Origin: Bryobacterales bacterium
GTDB taxonomy: Bacteria > Acidobacteriota > Terriglobia > Bryobacterales > UBA6623
NCBI GenBank assembly: GCA_028819235.1
Contig: JAPPMC010000075.1
Location: forward strand, 39,386-73,814
Direction of reading: 5' to 3'
DNA: 34,429 nucleotides
The translations under genes were made by a program, and so were the position numbers. The notes beneath the pieces were generated by a model. That model saw only the letters and a list, made by a program, of their open reading frames with translations. It had not been told where the DNA came from and searched no databases. The number at the start of each line of letters is the position of its first letter. The first letter of the stretch is position 1. Shown one piece after another: positions 1 through 7,908 of this stretch.

Positions 1-110
1 TTTTTTTAACCCCCCCCCCCCCCCCCCCCTCTGGCCCTTTGGCGGGGGGGGCGGGTTTTTTTTTAAACCCCCCCGCCCGGGGGGGGGGGCCGGGGCCCCG
101 GGGCGGGTGT
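1..110. other. Homopolymer-rich window end, probable assembly artefact
   Basis: The first ~110 bases are runs of T, C and G (for example more than fifteen C in a row near 11-29 and long G runs near 45-95) with almost no mixed sequence. Nothing else in the window looks like this. It is most simply a low-quality contig end rather than biology, and reading frames crossing it should be ignored. Confidence 0.7.
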
Positions 111-139
111 AGCAGGATCGGACGATCCGTGGGTCGGCG

Positions 140-1501
140 CTATTCCTTGGGTCCAAACACCCACATGAAGCCGACCGTGAACGTGTTCTGGTCCATGGAG
201 AAGCCGCCGTCGCAGGACGTGCACCCAAAGTAGGCCACGTCTGACCAGTCGCGACGATACTCCACCCTTGTCAGGAATCGCGGGTCTTCCTTGACGGGCT
301 GCACCTCGAAGGTGATCGTGTTCTCGCGCAGGTTCTGGTTTACGCCGGTCGAGCGAGCCTCCGAGTCGTCGAGGAACTCCATGCGGTACGCCAGCCGCAC
401 CTGGTCCGTGAGGTGCACTCGGGCGTAGCCGCCCATGCCCCACGACGTGGCGCTGGCCATGCCGTCGTTGTCTTGGATGTAGTCCAAGTTGGCCATTATT
501 TCGAACCGGTCGTGCAGTCCACCGTAGAAGTTCCAGCTCAGATTCTTCCGCCAACCCTCGTTTGGGTTCTCAGGCCCGTTGATCCACGTCAACGTGGTGT
601 TGAAACGGTCGCTCGGAGCGAAGGAGCCTTGGAGCCCGTACGACTTTCCAGTATTCTGATCCCACGCATTGTCGAATCCATTAACCAACATGAATGTTGC
701 AGTTAATGTATCCGTAACAGGTGTGCTGAATTTGGCACCCAAGTGTGAGAATGGCTCGTTCCAAGCCCAGAGTATGCCGCGCGTGTAATTCCAGTTCAGG
801 TGGGACTCCGCGACCTCGAGGCCGGCGATGGTTCCAAACAGGCCGACATCCAGCTGCGAGCCATTCGCGAACTGGTAGTATCCGTAGGCCTGCTGGAGGT
901 ACAGCACATCCTCCAGCGGTCCGGGCTCCAGCCCGTCGCGGAACAGCCGCGCGCCCGAGCCGAACCAGATGTCCGACCGGAACCCTATCGGCCCGTCCCC
1001 GCTGGCGTCGATCTCAAGCTTGGCCTGATTCAGGCCGAAGCCGCGGGCGTTCGGATTCGTGTAGTAGAGCGTGTTGAAGCCGTCTCCCGGCTGATTGGTG
1101 TTATGCGTGTAGTATGCATCGAGCAGCCCGGTGAACGAAATGGCTTGGCCACCACTGCTGGCCACGCCGACGAGGGCATCCTCGTCCGGCTCGGCATAGG
1201 TGACAGCAGTAGTAGTGGAGCTCGGCGGGCCAACCTTGAGAGGCACCGCTTCCACGGGCTCGACGGCCGCGACCTCGGACTCGGTCGCTTCCTCGGCGGG
1301 GGCAGCCCCGGAGGACTCGCTGCTCAGGGAGTCGAGCATGGCCTCCAGCTGCAGCAACCGCGCCCTGAGCGCGTCCAGCTCTTCGCGGATTTCGGCCTCC
1401 ACTGCGGCAGCTGATTCGGCTGTGCTGTCCTCAGACGTGGCGGCGCTGAGGGGCAACCACAGCAGTCCAATTGCAAGTGTTCTGATGATCAGGTGTCTCA
1501 T
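140..1501 (-). CDS. Outer-membrane porin, OmpL-like beta-barrel (BBP2 type)
   Basis: A 453-residue exported protein. Residues 1-21 form a signal peptide (basic start, LAIGLLWLPL core, AxA-like cleavage). Residues ~33-60 are heptad-like (EIREELDALRARLLQLEAML) and predict a short periplasmic coiled coil. An Ala/Glu/Val-rich linker follows, then from ~117 to the end an aromatic- and glycine-rich series of alternating strands typical of a beta-barrel. Phrases such as GLLDAYYTHN near the barrel start and the closing TFTVGFMWVFG fit the putative beta-barrel porin-2 (OmpL-like, PF07642) family. It would form a passive outer-membrane channel; substrate unknown. A GAGGAG ribosome site lies ~10 bases before the ATG. 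The gene is monocistronic on the minus strand. Family call fairly secure; substrate not inferable. Confidence 0.8.
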   Translation of the reverse strand: MRHLIIRTLAIGLLWLPLSAATSEDSTAESAAAVEAEIREELDALRARLLQLEAMLDSLSSESSGAAPAEEATESEVAAVEPVEAVPLKVGPPSSTTTAVTYAEPDEDALVGVASSGGQAISFTGLLDAYYTHNTNQPGDGFNTLYYTNPNARGFGLNQAKLEIDASGDGPIGFRSDIWFGSGARLFRDGLEPGPLEDVLYLQQAYGYYQFANGSQLDVGLFGTIAGLEVAESHLNWNYTRGILWAWNEPFSHLGAKFSTPVTDTLTATFMLVNGFDNAWDQNTGKSYGLQGSFAPSDRFNTTLTWINGPENPNEGWRKNLSWNFYGGLHDRFEIMANLDYIQDNDGMASATSWGMGGYARVHLTDQVRLAYRMEFLDDSEARSTGVNQNLRENTITFEVQPVKEDPRFLTRVEYRRDWSDVAYFGCTSCDGGFSMDQNTFTVGFMWVFGPKE

Positions 1502-1701
1502 CGGGTGAGTTCTCCTCGTTGAGTTCGGCGCACGTCGACCTGCCTTGCCGATCGCACGACAGGTCGGCTGGACGCTCTCTGACGGTCACTAGGTGCCGTC
1601 CAGACTCCACTTTACGGAACGACCGCTTGAACGGCAAGAAGATTCTTTTTATAGCCCCTATCGGAAAAATTTAGGGGGCTTGGAGCGTCCCTTGACCAGA
1701 C

Positions 1702-2505
1702 CTATTCCTGCTCTTCCTGCACTAGAGAGCTCTCCCGAATTCTGGCACAGTCCTCGGGCAGCACGCTTGAGCCGAGAAAGTTCCGGGCCTTGTGCAGCAG
1801 GTGCCTCGACGGTCCGCCAGCGTGCCCGCAGCGGCACAGCAGATGGGCGAACTCGTGCGCGACCGGCGAGTAGTCCGGGTCGCGGCGCGGGAGCCAGTGG
1901 CTTCGGTATGAGAGCCAAGCCGTGTCGGCGTAGGCCGGCTTGGACCGTGCCGCCTCCGGCGGACCGTACGAGACCGCAAGCGAGTCAGTCCCCCGGACGG
2001 CCCGTATCAGGAATGCCACCGGCCTCGCAGTCCCCTGGGGCAGGAGCGAGGCAAGGCGCACGACCTCTGCCGGCACTCCCGTTGCAGGGTCCACTTCTGC
2101 GGCGTCGAAACCCTTGAAACCCCTGGAGAACTCGACCCTAGCCAGCACGACCTTCCCGAAGGCAACTCCGCAGTGCTCAAGGATCGCAGCAGTCTTGCGG
2201 AGCTGGCGCAGTGCCCTTCCCTGGGTCCAAGGAGACCGCCGATCAAACACCACTGTTGCGTCCAGGATCCCAGCACGCCCAGGCCGCCCACTGGGGTAGA
2301 TCTCCCGTGCCGGGACATGGCGCATCTCGGCCAGAGGAAATCCCGCACCGGGCCATGGCACATATGGCCCCTGCGCCCGGAGGGGGGCCATGCAAGCCAA
2401 AGCCATGGCCAAGAAGCCGGTCGCCCACGGCAGCAAGAGTGGTCCCCGGGCCCATAATAGATGCGGCAAGCCAGCCACGGGCTGAGCGAAGCTGGGCACG
2501 CCCAT
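1702..2505 (-). CDS. Putative secreted zinc metalloprotease-like protein (HEFAH motif)
   Basis: Family not recognised beyond a zincin-type motif. From the ATG at 2505 the protein has 267 residues. A long N-region is followed by a hydrophobic signal segment (LLLPWATGFLAMALACM) ending near LRAQ, so it is probably exported. HEFAH lies at residues 217-221, with Cys224, Cys226 and His228 just after. HExxH is the usual zinc-protease signature, and the extra Cys/His could be further ligands; this spacing is not the metzincin HExxHxxGxxH. The middle has an alpha/beta feel (ATVVFDRR, PVAFLIRAVRG). The start is uncertain: the ATG at 2505 overlaps the divergent ATG at 2504, and a TTG about 16 codons downstream (before PHLLWARG) would give a tidier signal peptide. 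Possibly a housekeeping-type metallohydrolase; function open. Confidence 0.55.
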   Translation of the reverse strand: MGVPSFAQPVAGLPHLLWARGPLLLPWATGFLAMALACMAPLRAQGPYVPWPGAGFPLAEMRHVPAREIYPSGRPGRAGILDATVVFDRRSPWTQGRALRQLRKTAAILEHCGVAFGKVVLARVEFSRGFKGFDAAEVDPATGVPAEVVRLASLLPQGTARPVAFLIRAVRGTDSLAVSYGPPEAARSKPAYADTAWLSYRSHWLPRRDPDYSPVAHEFAHLLCRCGHAGGPSRHLLHKARNFLGSSVLPEDCARIRESSLVQEEQE

Positions 2506-3607
2506 GGCCACAAAGGTATCGGACCTGGACACACCTGCCCTGCTGGTCGATCTCGACAGGCTCGAGGCGAACCTGGACCGCGCAGCCGCCTACGCCAAGG
2601 CCAGCGGGCTGCGTCTCAGGCCGCACACCAAGACACACAAGTCTCCGCTGGTCGCATCCATGCAGATCGCGCGCGGTGCGGTGGGACTGACTGTAGCGAA
2701 GGTGGGCGAGGCCCAGGTCATGGCCGGGGATGGGGTGCCCGACCTCCTGGTTGCTTATCCGGTCTGGGGTGATGTCAAGTGGGCCCGCTTGGCGAGCATC
2801 GCACGGGCCGGACCCGTAACGGTGGCGCTGGACAGTCCGGACGTCGCCGAGGGACTCGCGGTCCACGCACGACGGGCCGGGGTCGTCATTCGCGTCTTGG
2901 TCGAGGCTGACTTGGGCATGCGCCGCTGCGGGCTGCCTCCGGGCCGGTCGCTGGTTGATCTGGGCCGCCGGGTCGAGGCTCTCGACGGGTTGCGGGCCGA
3001 AGGCATCATGTTCTATCCGGGACACATAAACCCCGGGAGCTCAGGTGGCCCGGCCGACCTGGCGAAGTTGCGCACCGACCTCGGGCGTGTACTGTCCGAC
3101 TTCCGCGCGAGCGGCTTGTGCACGGATGTCGTTAGCGGGGGCTCGACGCCTACCCTGTACCATTCCCACACCATCGAAGGGCTCACCGAGATCCGCCCCG
3201 GCACGTATGTGTTCAATGACAGGTCGCAAGTGGCGATGGAAGCCTGCAAATGGGAGCACTGCGCCCTGTCGGTGGTAGCGACCGTTGTCTCAGTCTCGGA
3301 GCGCGGATGGTTTGTCGTCGACGCCGGCTCGAAGACCCTGTCCTCAGACCTCCAGCGGCCCGATCAGGATGGCTGCTTCGGGCACGTGGTGGATGTTCCA
3401 GGCGCCCGGCTCCACATGATGAATGAGGAGCACGGCATGGTGGATATGAGCGGGCGCATGGACCTCGCTCCCCGTATCGGCGAGAGGGTGCGCATCATTC
3501 CGAACCACGTCTGCGCGACGGTCAACATGCACGATGTGGTGCACGGGGCACGGGGCGGTACCGTGGAAGTCTCGTGGGACGTCGCAGGGCGGGGGCGGGT
3601 CCAATAG
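2504..3607 (+). CDS. DSD1-family PLP enzyme (D-threonine aldolase / D-serine dehydratase-like)
   Basis: A 367-residue fold-type III (alanine-racemase-like) PLP enzyme. The N-terminal DTPALLVDLDRLEANL is the family opening. RPHTKTHK at 39-46 carries the expected Schiff-base lysine, K43. The C-terminal domain has the metal-binding PNHVCATVN with H335 and C337, as in the D-serine dehydratase-like C-terminal domain. Family members cleave D-threonine or D-allothreonine to glycine plus acetaldehyde, or dehydrate D-serine or 3-hydroxyaspartate, using PLP plus a divalent metal; sequence alone does not separate these activities. No signal peptide, so cytoplasmic. RidA follows 23 bases downstream, which favours an enamine-forming dehydratase reaction. 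Length is normal for the family. Confidence 0.85.
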   Translation: MATKVSDLDTPALLVDLDRLEANLDRAAAYAKASGLRLRPHTKTHKSPLVASMQIARGAVGLTVAKVGEAQVMAGDGVPDLLVAYPVWGDVKWARLASIARAGPVTVALDSPDVAEGLAVHARRAGVVIRVLVEADLGMRRCGLPPGRSLVDLGRRVEALDGLRAEGIMFYPGHINPGSSGGPADLAKLRTDLGRVLSDFRASGLCTDVVSGGSTPTLYHSHTIEGLTEIRPGTYVFNDRSQVAMEACKWEHCALSVVATVVSVSERGWFVVDAGSKTLSSDLQRPDQDGCFGHVVDVPGARLHMMNEEHGMVDMSGRMDLAPRIGERVRIIPNHVCATVNMHDVVHGARGGTVEVSWDVAGRGRVQ

Positions 3608-3630
3608 GCGAGAGAGAGGTATTGATCACC

Positions 3631-4035
3631 GTGGATTCCAGTTCCAGCAGTTCCATCGAGCGCGTCACTGCGCCGGGAGCGCCCAAACCTCAAGGTCCAT
3701 ACTCCCATGCCGTCAAGGCGGGCGGCTTCGTGTACGTGTCCGGCCAAGCGGCGCTGGACCCGGTCTCAAGCACGCCTACGGGCGGTAGCGTGGCCGACGA
3801 GACTCGGCGCACCCTCGACAACGTCCGGGCAATACTCGAGGCTTCCGGCGCATCGCTGAAGGACGTAATAAAGTGCAACGTCTACCTCGCGGACATTCGT
3901 GACTTCGCGTCGATGAACGCGGTCTACGCGGAGTACTTCGGCGCTGCCAAGCCAGCGCGTACGACCGTGCAGGCCAGTCTTCCCGCAGCCGGGCTCCGCG
4001 TGGAGATCGACTGCATCGCGTTCGTAGGCGGGTAG
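3631..4035 (+). CDS. ridA: RidA family enamine/imine deaminase
   Basis: A 134-residue YjgF/YER057c/UK114 protein. Family hallmarks are GPYSHAV near the start, VYVSGQAALDP, the central DVIKCNVYLADIRDFASMNAVYAEYF, and PARTTVQ with the conserved arginine that binds the carboxylate of 2-aminoacrylate. RidA hydrolyses reactive enamines and imines released by PLP enzymes to ketoacid and ammonia. The GTG at 3631 is preferred: an AGAGAGAGG ribosome site at 3611-3619 lies 11 bases before it. A TTG at 3622 in the same frame is too close to that site. It follows the PLP enzyme by 23 bases and is probably co-transcribed with it, giving a coherent detoxification pair. Unusual serine run (SSSSSS) after the start. 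Confidence 0.88.
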   Translation: MDSSSSSSIERVTAPGAPKPQGPYSHAVKAGGFVYVSGQAALDPVSSTPTGGSVADETRRTLDNVRAILEASGASLKDVIKCNVYLADIRDFASMNAVYAEYFGAAKPARTTVQASLPAAGLRVEIDCIAFVGG

Positions 4036-5478
4036 TCTCCGGGTACGCCGCAACGGTCGGCGGGCCACATTCCGAGATCGGCCCGCCAAGGCCCCATAGA
4101 ACGGATCCGGTGAGCGACGTGCCGGCCTTGCACGCGTGCATCGTGAAGGGCCGGTCTCGGGCTTGGAGCCCGCCGTGCCCCAATTGCCCTGTCACACAAG
4201 TACCCCACATGCGGACTGCGGCGTGCCGCGATCTCGGCCCAATCTCCCGTGAAGGCGGGCGCTCAGCGTTACGGCGCGAGGCATCCGATCAAACTTGGCC
4301 CTCTGACGCCGGCCAGGCACTTGCCTACCCCTGATGCCCGTAGTTCAACACTCGGTGGCGAAAGCAGCGCATGTGTTGAACTCTTGATTTGATGTTCTGT
4401 GACTGGGGATCCAGGCTGACCCCGCGATCCCGTGTCCAGCCCCGAAGTGATCCCGCTGCTCCCTCCGAGAGAAACGTAGACGCTTGGAAAGGGGTACCCC
4501 GCCCACAGCCCCCGAGCGGGCGTCCAGGCCCGACACCGCTGCCCGCCCCGCGAGAGGAATACCACCCCTCAAGGGGCCCGGTGGGTGGGCCTCGACTTCA
4601 TGGTGACCGGCCCGCGGCGCCACCCCCACTGTGGGCCGCCGCGCATACAAATTACCGGCAGTTACCGCGCGGCCCTTGCTGCTCGCAGCGAGCCCCGCCG
4701 GCGGGCTTGGGGCACGCCGGCAGACTCCTCCCCTAGCCAACTGGTGGCCTCCAGCGCGCTGGAGGCAGACTTAGCCCACGCAATGCGTTGCGAGCCGACG
4801 CGGCGTGCAGGTCTTCCCTCGCGATTGCGCCAGCCCCCGCGCTCACATGGCTCGCGCGGCATCCGGACACTAGTCAGACGGCCCGCCGACAGCGTACCCT
4901 TGAGCCGAGACACCGTTGCCAGGGTCAACACGCACCTCCCCGTCCGCGTGCCTCCCTTCTGCACAAGAGGACAGTAGGGGTGTTGGGTGTGTATTGGCGC
5001 CAGGACCGTGCGGCAGTTGCATGATCAGCGCTGGCCGAGCGCGGTCGCTCCCCACACAACCGCCCCGGGGCCAAGCCTTCGCCCCGGGGACCGGGCGGGA
5101 ACGTGCGTACCAAAGCCCCCGGGATCGTGCTGCTGGGGCCCCGGGGCCCTGCTTGGGCCCGGGTGGGCCGTAAGCACCCCTGCATAACCACCACTTGCCT
5201 CCGAGTTCGGCATCAGAAACCACCGCGCCGCCCAGCCCGCTGGGTCACCGGCCTTCTCAACTGCGTGCTTGCCGATCGGACACCTATACAGAGGAAGCCC
5301 GGATGGTCTGCCCGACCCGAGCGCCGCAATTCCGGGCCCGTTTCTTGCATGATTTCCGAACGTCGGCCAGTGTTCCGCACAGAATCCTCGCCTCGTGGCG
5401 GTTGGTCGTCCCGCGCAGGCGACCAGTACCGTCGGGGCCGGACCGTGATCCGACGTGACGCATGGCAGAGTGTACGGG
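4036..5478. other. Gene-poor stretch, no supportable gene
   Basis: About 1.4 kb with no reading frame of protein-like composition on either strand; the open frames are Pro/Arg/Gly-rich shadows of high GC. It holds one clear inverted repeat at 4342-4382 (listed separately) and a weaker GC-rich hairpin around 4121-4155 (CCGGCCTT pairing with AAGGGCCGG). I compared it by eye with RNase P, tmRNA and SRP RNA core motifs and saw no match. It could be decayed mobile DNA or hold an RNA I cannot recognise. Confidence 0.5.
4342..4382. repeat. Perfect 10-bp inverted repeat with 21-base loop
   Basis: AGTTCAACAC at 4342-4351 is mirrored by GTGTTGAACT at 4373-4382, separated by 21 bases. No T-run follows on either side, so it is not a classical intrinsic terminator. 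It could be an operator, a recombination or mobile-element end, or the stem of an RNA. Confidence 0.6.
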
Positions 5479-5706
5479 ATGCAGAAGACGACGGTGTACC
5501 GGCCTGCCGAACTCAAGGCCTCCCTGCGATCCATGGCCCGTGACACCGGGATCTCGGAAGCGGAATTGATCCGCCAGGCAGTCGGCGAGAAGGTTCGCCG
5601 GCATCGTCGCCCCCGGCCGCGCGTGCCGCTCACCGGCGGCGGGATTGGCGATCCCGAAGCCGCCCACTGCGTCGACGAACTGCTCGACGGATTCGGGCGC
5701 CAATGA
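5479..5706 (+). CDS. VapB-like ribbon-helix-helix antitoxin
   Basis: A 75-residue protein. QKTTVYRPAELKASLRSMA followed by DTGISEAELIRQAVGEKV is the ribbon-helix-helix DNA-binding domain (a short beta strand, then two helices) of CopG/VapB antitoxins. The basic proline-rich RRHRRPRPRVP stretch and a short acidic tail (DELLDGFG) are the usual toxin-binding end. It lies 3 bases upstream of a PIN-domain reading frame, the classic vapBC order. The ATG at 5479 is chosen because an earlier in-frame start adds only residues with no family match. No Shine-Dalgarno site is obvious. RHH antitoxins usually bind their own promoter together with the toxin. Since the toxin is frameshifted, the antitoxin may be an orphan. 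Confidence 0.8.
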   Translation: MQKTTVYRPAELKASLRSMARDTGISEAELIRQAVGEKVRRHRRPRPRVPLTGGGIGDPEAAHCVDELLDGFGRQ

Positions 5707-5709
5707 TCG

Positions 5710-6173
5710 ATGCTCGTCGTTGACACCAGTGGTCTGCTGGCGGCCCTCTTTCCGGACCGGCACAAGGAGTGGGCTCGCATCCTGACCGAGATCGAAGGCC
5801 GTTCATCCTTTCTCTGCTTGTGCTGGCGGAACTCCACTATCTGATTGCCAAACAGGCGGATGTCGAAACCGAGCTTCAGTTGCTGCACGAAGTGGCCTCG
5901 GGTGCCTACGCTCTCGCGCCCTTCCTGGCCAGCGACCTGCACGAGGCGAGCAGCTTGATCGAGCAATACTCCGACCTGGGCATCGGCCTCGCGGACGCAT
6001 CCATCGTCGTGATCGCCCGCCGCCACCGAACCTGTGATGTCCTCACCCTCGACGAACGCCATTCTCGCGTCCTGATCGGACCCAGCGAGCTGCCGTTTCG
6101 CATTCTCCCCGCCGATGCCCAGCCGAAGAGCGGCAAAGGCGGACCGTGGAAGAGTCACCACGGTCATCCGTGA
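5710..6173 (+). pseudogene. VapC-type PIN-domain toxin, frameshifted
   Basis: A PIN ribonuclease split over two frames. Frame one runs from the ATG at 5710 (MLVVDTSGLLAALFPD, first acidic residue D5) through HKEWARILTEIEG, then ends at a TGA at 5842. The rest is in the frame two bases on: RPFILSLLVLAELHYLI (acidic E), GLADASIVV (D), VLTLDERHSR (D). The frames meet between 5796 and 5802, and one extra base in the GGCC there would restore a standard ~150-residue PIN domain. All four catalytic acidic positions survive, so the lesion is recent or a sequencing error. Intact family members cleave RNA (often initiator tRNA or 23S rRNA) when not held by VapB. Confidence 0.8.
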
Positions 6174-6596
6174 CACTCCGGGCTCCGACACTACTCCTGA
6201 CAGCGAGTCGCGGCAGGTGTAGCCGACCCAGTCGCACCGTGTTGAAGTCGACCGCATGACACATTGGAAAGCAGCGACATTCATGCAGCCCGATTGCGAC
6301 CTACCGGCGGGCCGGGAATCGTGAACTCGGCAAGATCCCAGCGATGCCACGAACGCGACCAGCAACTGATGGAGGCGACGATCGCCGAGCGCAGCAGGGT
6401 GGCCCAAGCCGTGCAGCGCCCGCAGGGCGATCCGCTTGCAGTCATTGGACCGGCGGACAGCCAACGAAGGATTGCGTCGGCAAGATTGTGCGCCTAACAT
6501 AGAATTGGCAGGGTGCTCTCGGACGCGGCGCGCCCTCAGGGCGTGTCCTGCGGTAACGGTACTCGCGAGTGCTGCGTCAAATCCGTATAGCTGGCC
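6174..6596. other. Intergenic region before tonB, nothing recognised
   Basis: About 420 bases without a protein-like frame on either strand. A CATAGAATTGG stretch near 6498-6508 faintly resembles a -10 element, but it lies ~90 bases before the next start. No hairpin with a T-run was seen. Confidence 0.45.
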
Positions 6597-7871
6597 ATGG
6601 CTGATTTGCGCAATCCCGACAAGTCCAAAGCACGGCCCCCGAGGTATTCAGGGATGAGGTCATTAGTCATCGAGTCCCTGCACGTGCCATGGTGGCGCAA
6701 CCTCGCCGATTCGGTCGGGGACATCCTTAACCCGCAGCAGCACGGGCCAATCCCGCAGTACCCTCCGGCGAAACCTGGAGAACTCAACTACGCGGACCCA
6801 ATCGTGTACTCGCTTGGCCGGCCGTGGTGGATGGGGATTGTGGACACCCTACGCGCCATGAGGGAGTACCGGCTCGGCCCGCCTGTGCCGACGTTCCCTC
6901 CGCCCGCGCTAGGCGACTACGAAGTGGGCCAGCTCACCCTGAGCACACTGGCGCTTCCGTGGTGGTCGGGCCTGCTGGAGAGCTACCGCATCGGCAAGGA
7001 GATGCAGAATGCACCCCCGCTGAAGCTGTCTTCGAAGCCGATTCGGATCAAGGAGATCTGGGGGGACTTCAGCCGCAGACGCGACGGCATGATCGTGACA
7101 GCAGTGGCGCACGCCCTCGTCGTCTTGGTCATGTTTGGATTCCAGGAAGGGGATATCGTTGAGAAGCGCTCCGGGACCGTGACGCTGATCATCCCGGTCG
7201 ACATCTCCCCGTACCTGGCTCAGCTACGGACGCCCGCCCCCGGGCAAAGCGGAGGGGGAGGCGGTGGCGGCCAGAATTCGCCCATGCCGGCCAGCCGCGG
7301 AAGGCTCCCGCGCTTCTCTCTGGAGCCGCAGCTCGCGCCCCCGACGCCGATCATCCGCAATCCGGACCCGGAATTGGCGGTTGAGCCCACCGTCAGGGTG
7401 CCCCCAGAGATCAGCATGCCGCAGGTCGATCTGGCAGTGTTCGGCGATCCCTTCGGCGCTGACGGGCCGCCCTCCGCAGGCCCGGGAACGGGCGGAGGCA
7501 TCGGCTCCGGGCGCGGCACGGGCGTCGGCTCGGGTACCGGCTCGGGCGTCGGCCCCGGCAGCGGCGGCGGCATAGGCGGGGGCGTCTTCCGCATAGGCGG
7601 AGGCGTGACGAGCCCAAGGCTCCTGTCGAAAGTGGAGCCGGAGTACTCCGAGGAGGCGCGCAAGGCCAAGTACCAAGGCACGGTAATGCTCGCGGTCGAG
7701 GTCTGGGAGGACGGCATTGCGCACAACATCCGTGTGGTGCGCAGCTTAGGCTTGGGCCTTGACGAGAAGGCCGTCGAGGCCGTCCGAAAGTGGCGGTTCC
7801 TGCCCGGCAAGAAGGACGGCAAGCCCGTGCGCGTCGCGGCCCAGATCCAAGTCAGCTTCCGGCTGCTATAG
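6597..7871 (+). CDS. TonB-like energy transducer with triple PWW-repeat N-terminus
   Basis: A 424-residue protein. Three tandem repeats of exactly 45 residues occupy ~20-155. Each carries an S-L-x-x-P-W-W core (PWW at 31, 76 and 121), then an amphipathic helix and a Pro-rich tail. A single membrane helix follows at ~165-184 (MIVTAVAHALVVLVMFGF), preceded by RRRDG, so the repeats should be cytoplasmic. A Gly/Ser-rich periplasmic spanner (~213-345; GGGGGGG, GSGTGSGVG) replaces the usual Pro/Lys-rich one. The last ~80 residues are a TonB C-terminal domain (VEPEYSEEARKAKYQGTVML, EKAVEAVRKWRFLPGKKDGKPV). It should couple the inner-membrane proton-motive force to outer-membrane transporters; no ExbB/ExbD or receptor is nearby. 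TonB call secure; the N-terminal repeats are not a domain I can name. Confidence 0.85.
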   Translation: MADLRNPDKSKARPPRYSGMRSLVIESLHVPWWRNLADSVGDILNPQQHGPIPQYPPAKPGELNYADPIVYSLGRPWWMGIVDTLRAMREYRLGPPVPTFPPPALGDYEVGQLTLSTLALPWWSGLLESYRIGKEMQNAPPLKLSSKPIRIKEIWGDFSRRRDGMIVTAVAHALVVLVMFGFQEGDIVEKRSGTVTLIIPVDISPYLAQLRTPAPGQSGGGGGGGQNSPMPASRGRLPRFSLEPQLAPPTPIIRNPDPELAVEPTVRVPPEISMPQVDLAVFGDPFGADGPPSAGPGTGGGIGSGRGTGVGSGTGSGVGPGSGGGIGGGVFRIGGGVTSPRLLSKVEPEYSEEARKAKYQGTVMLAVEVWEDGIAHNIRVVRSLGLGLDEKAVEAVRKWRFLPGKKDGKPVRVAAQIQVSFRLL

Positions 7872-7908
7872 CAAGGCGCACACCGGAGAGCGGCGGAAGG
7901 CGCGTTCC

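Noticed and set aside
1653..1680. AGCCCCTA / TAGGGGGCT hairpin as an intrinsic terminator
   Set aside because: The stem has a bulge and no T-run follows the 3' arm in either direction; it lies between two minus-strand genes where a terminator would need T-rich sequence to its left in minus orientation.
4430..4700. Possible SRP or RNase P RNA (GGAGGGAGCAGCG on the minus strand)
   Set aside because: The SRP core also needs GTCAGG and a matching helix, and RNase P needs its GAGGAAAGTCC core; neither is present.
5025..6500. A 491-codon open frame on the minus strand
   Set aside because: It is the antisense shadow of the RHH/PIN genes, which have clear family motifs on the plus strand; its own composition (Arg/Ser/Pro) matches no family.
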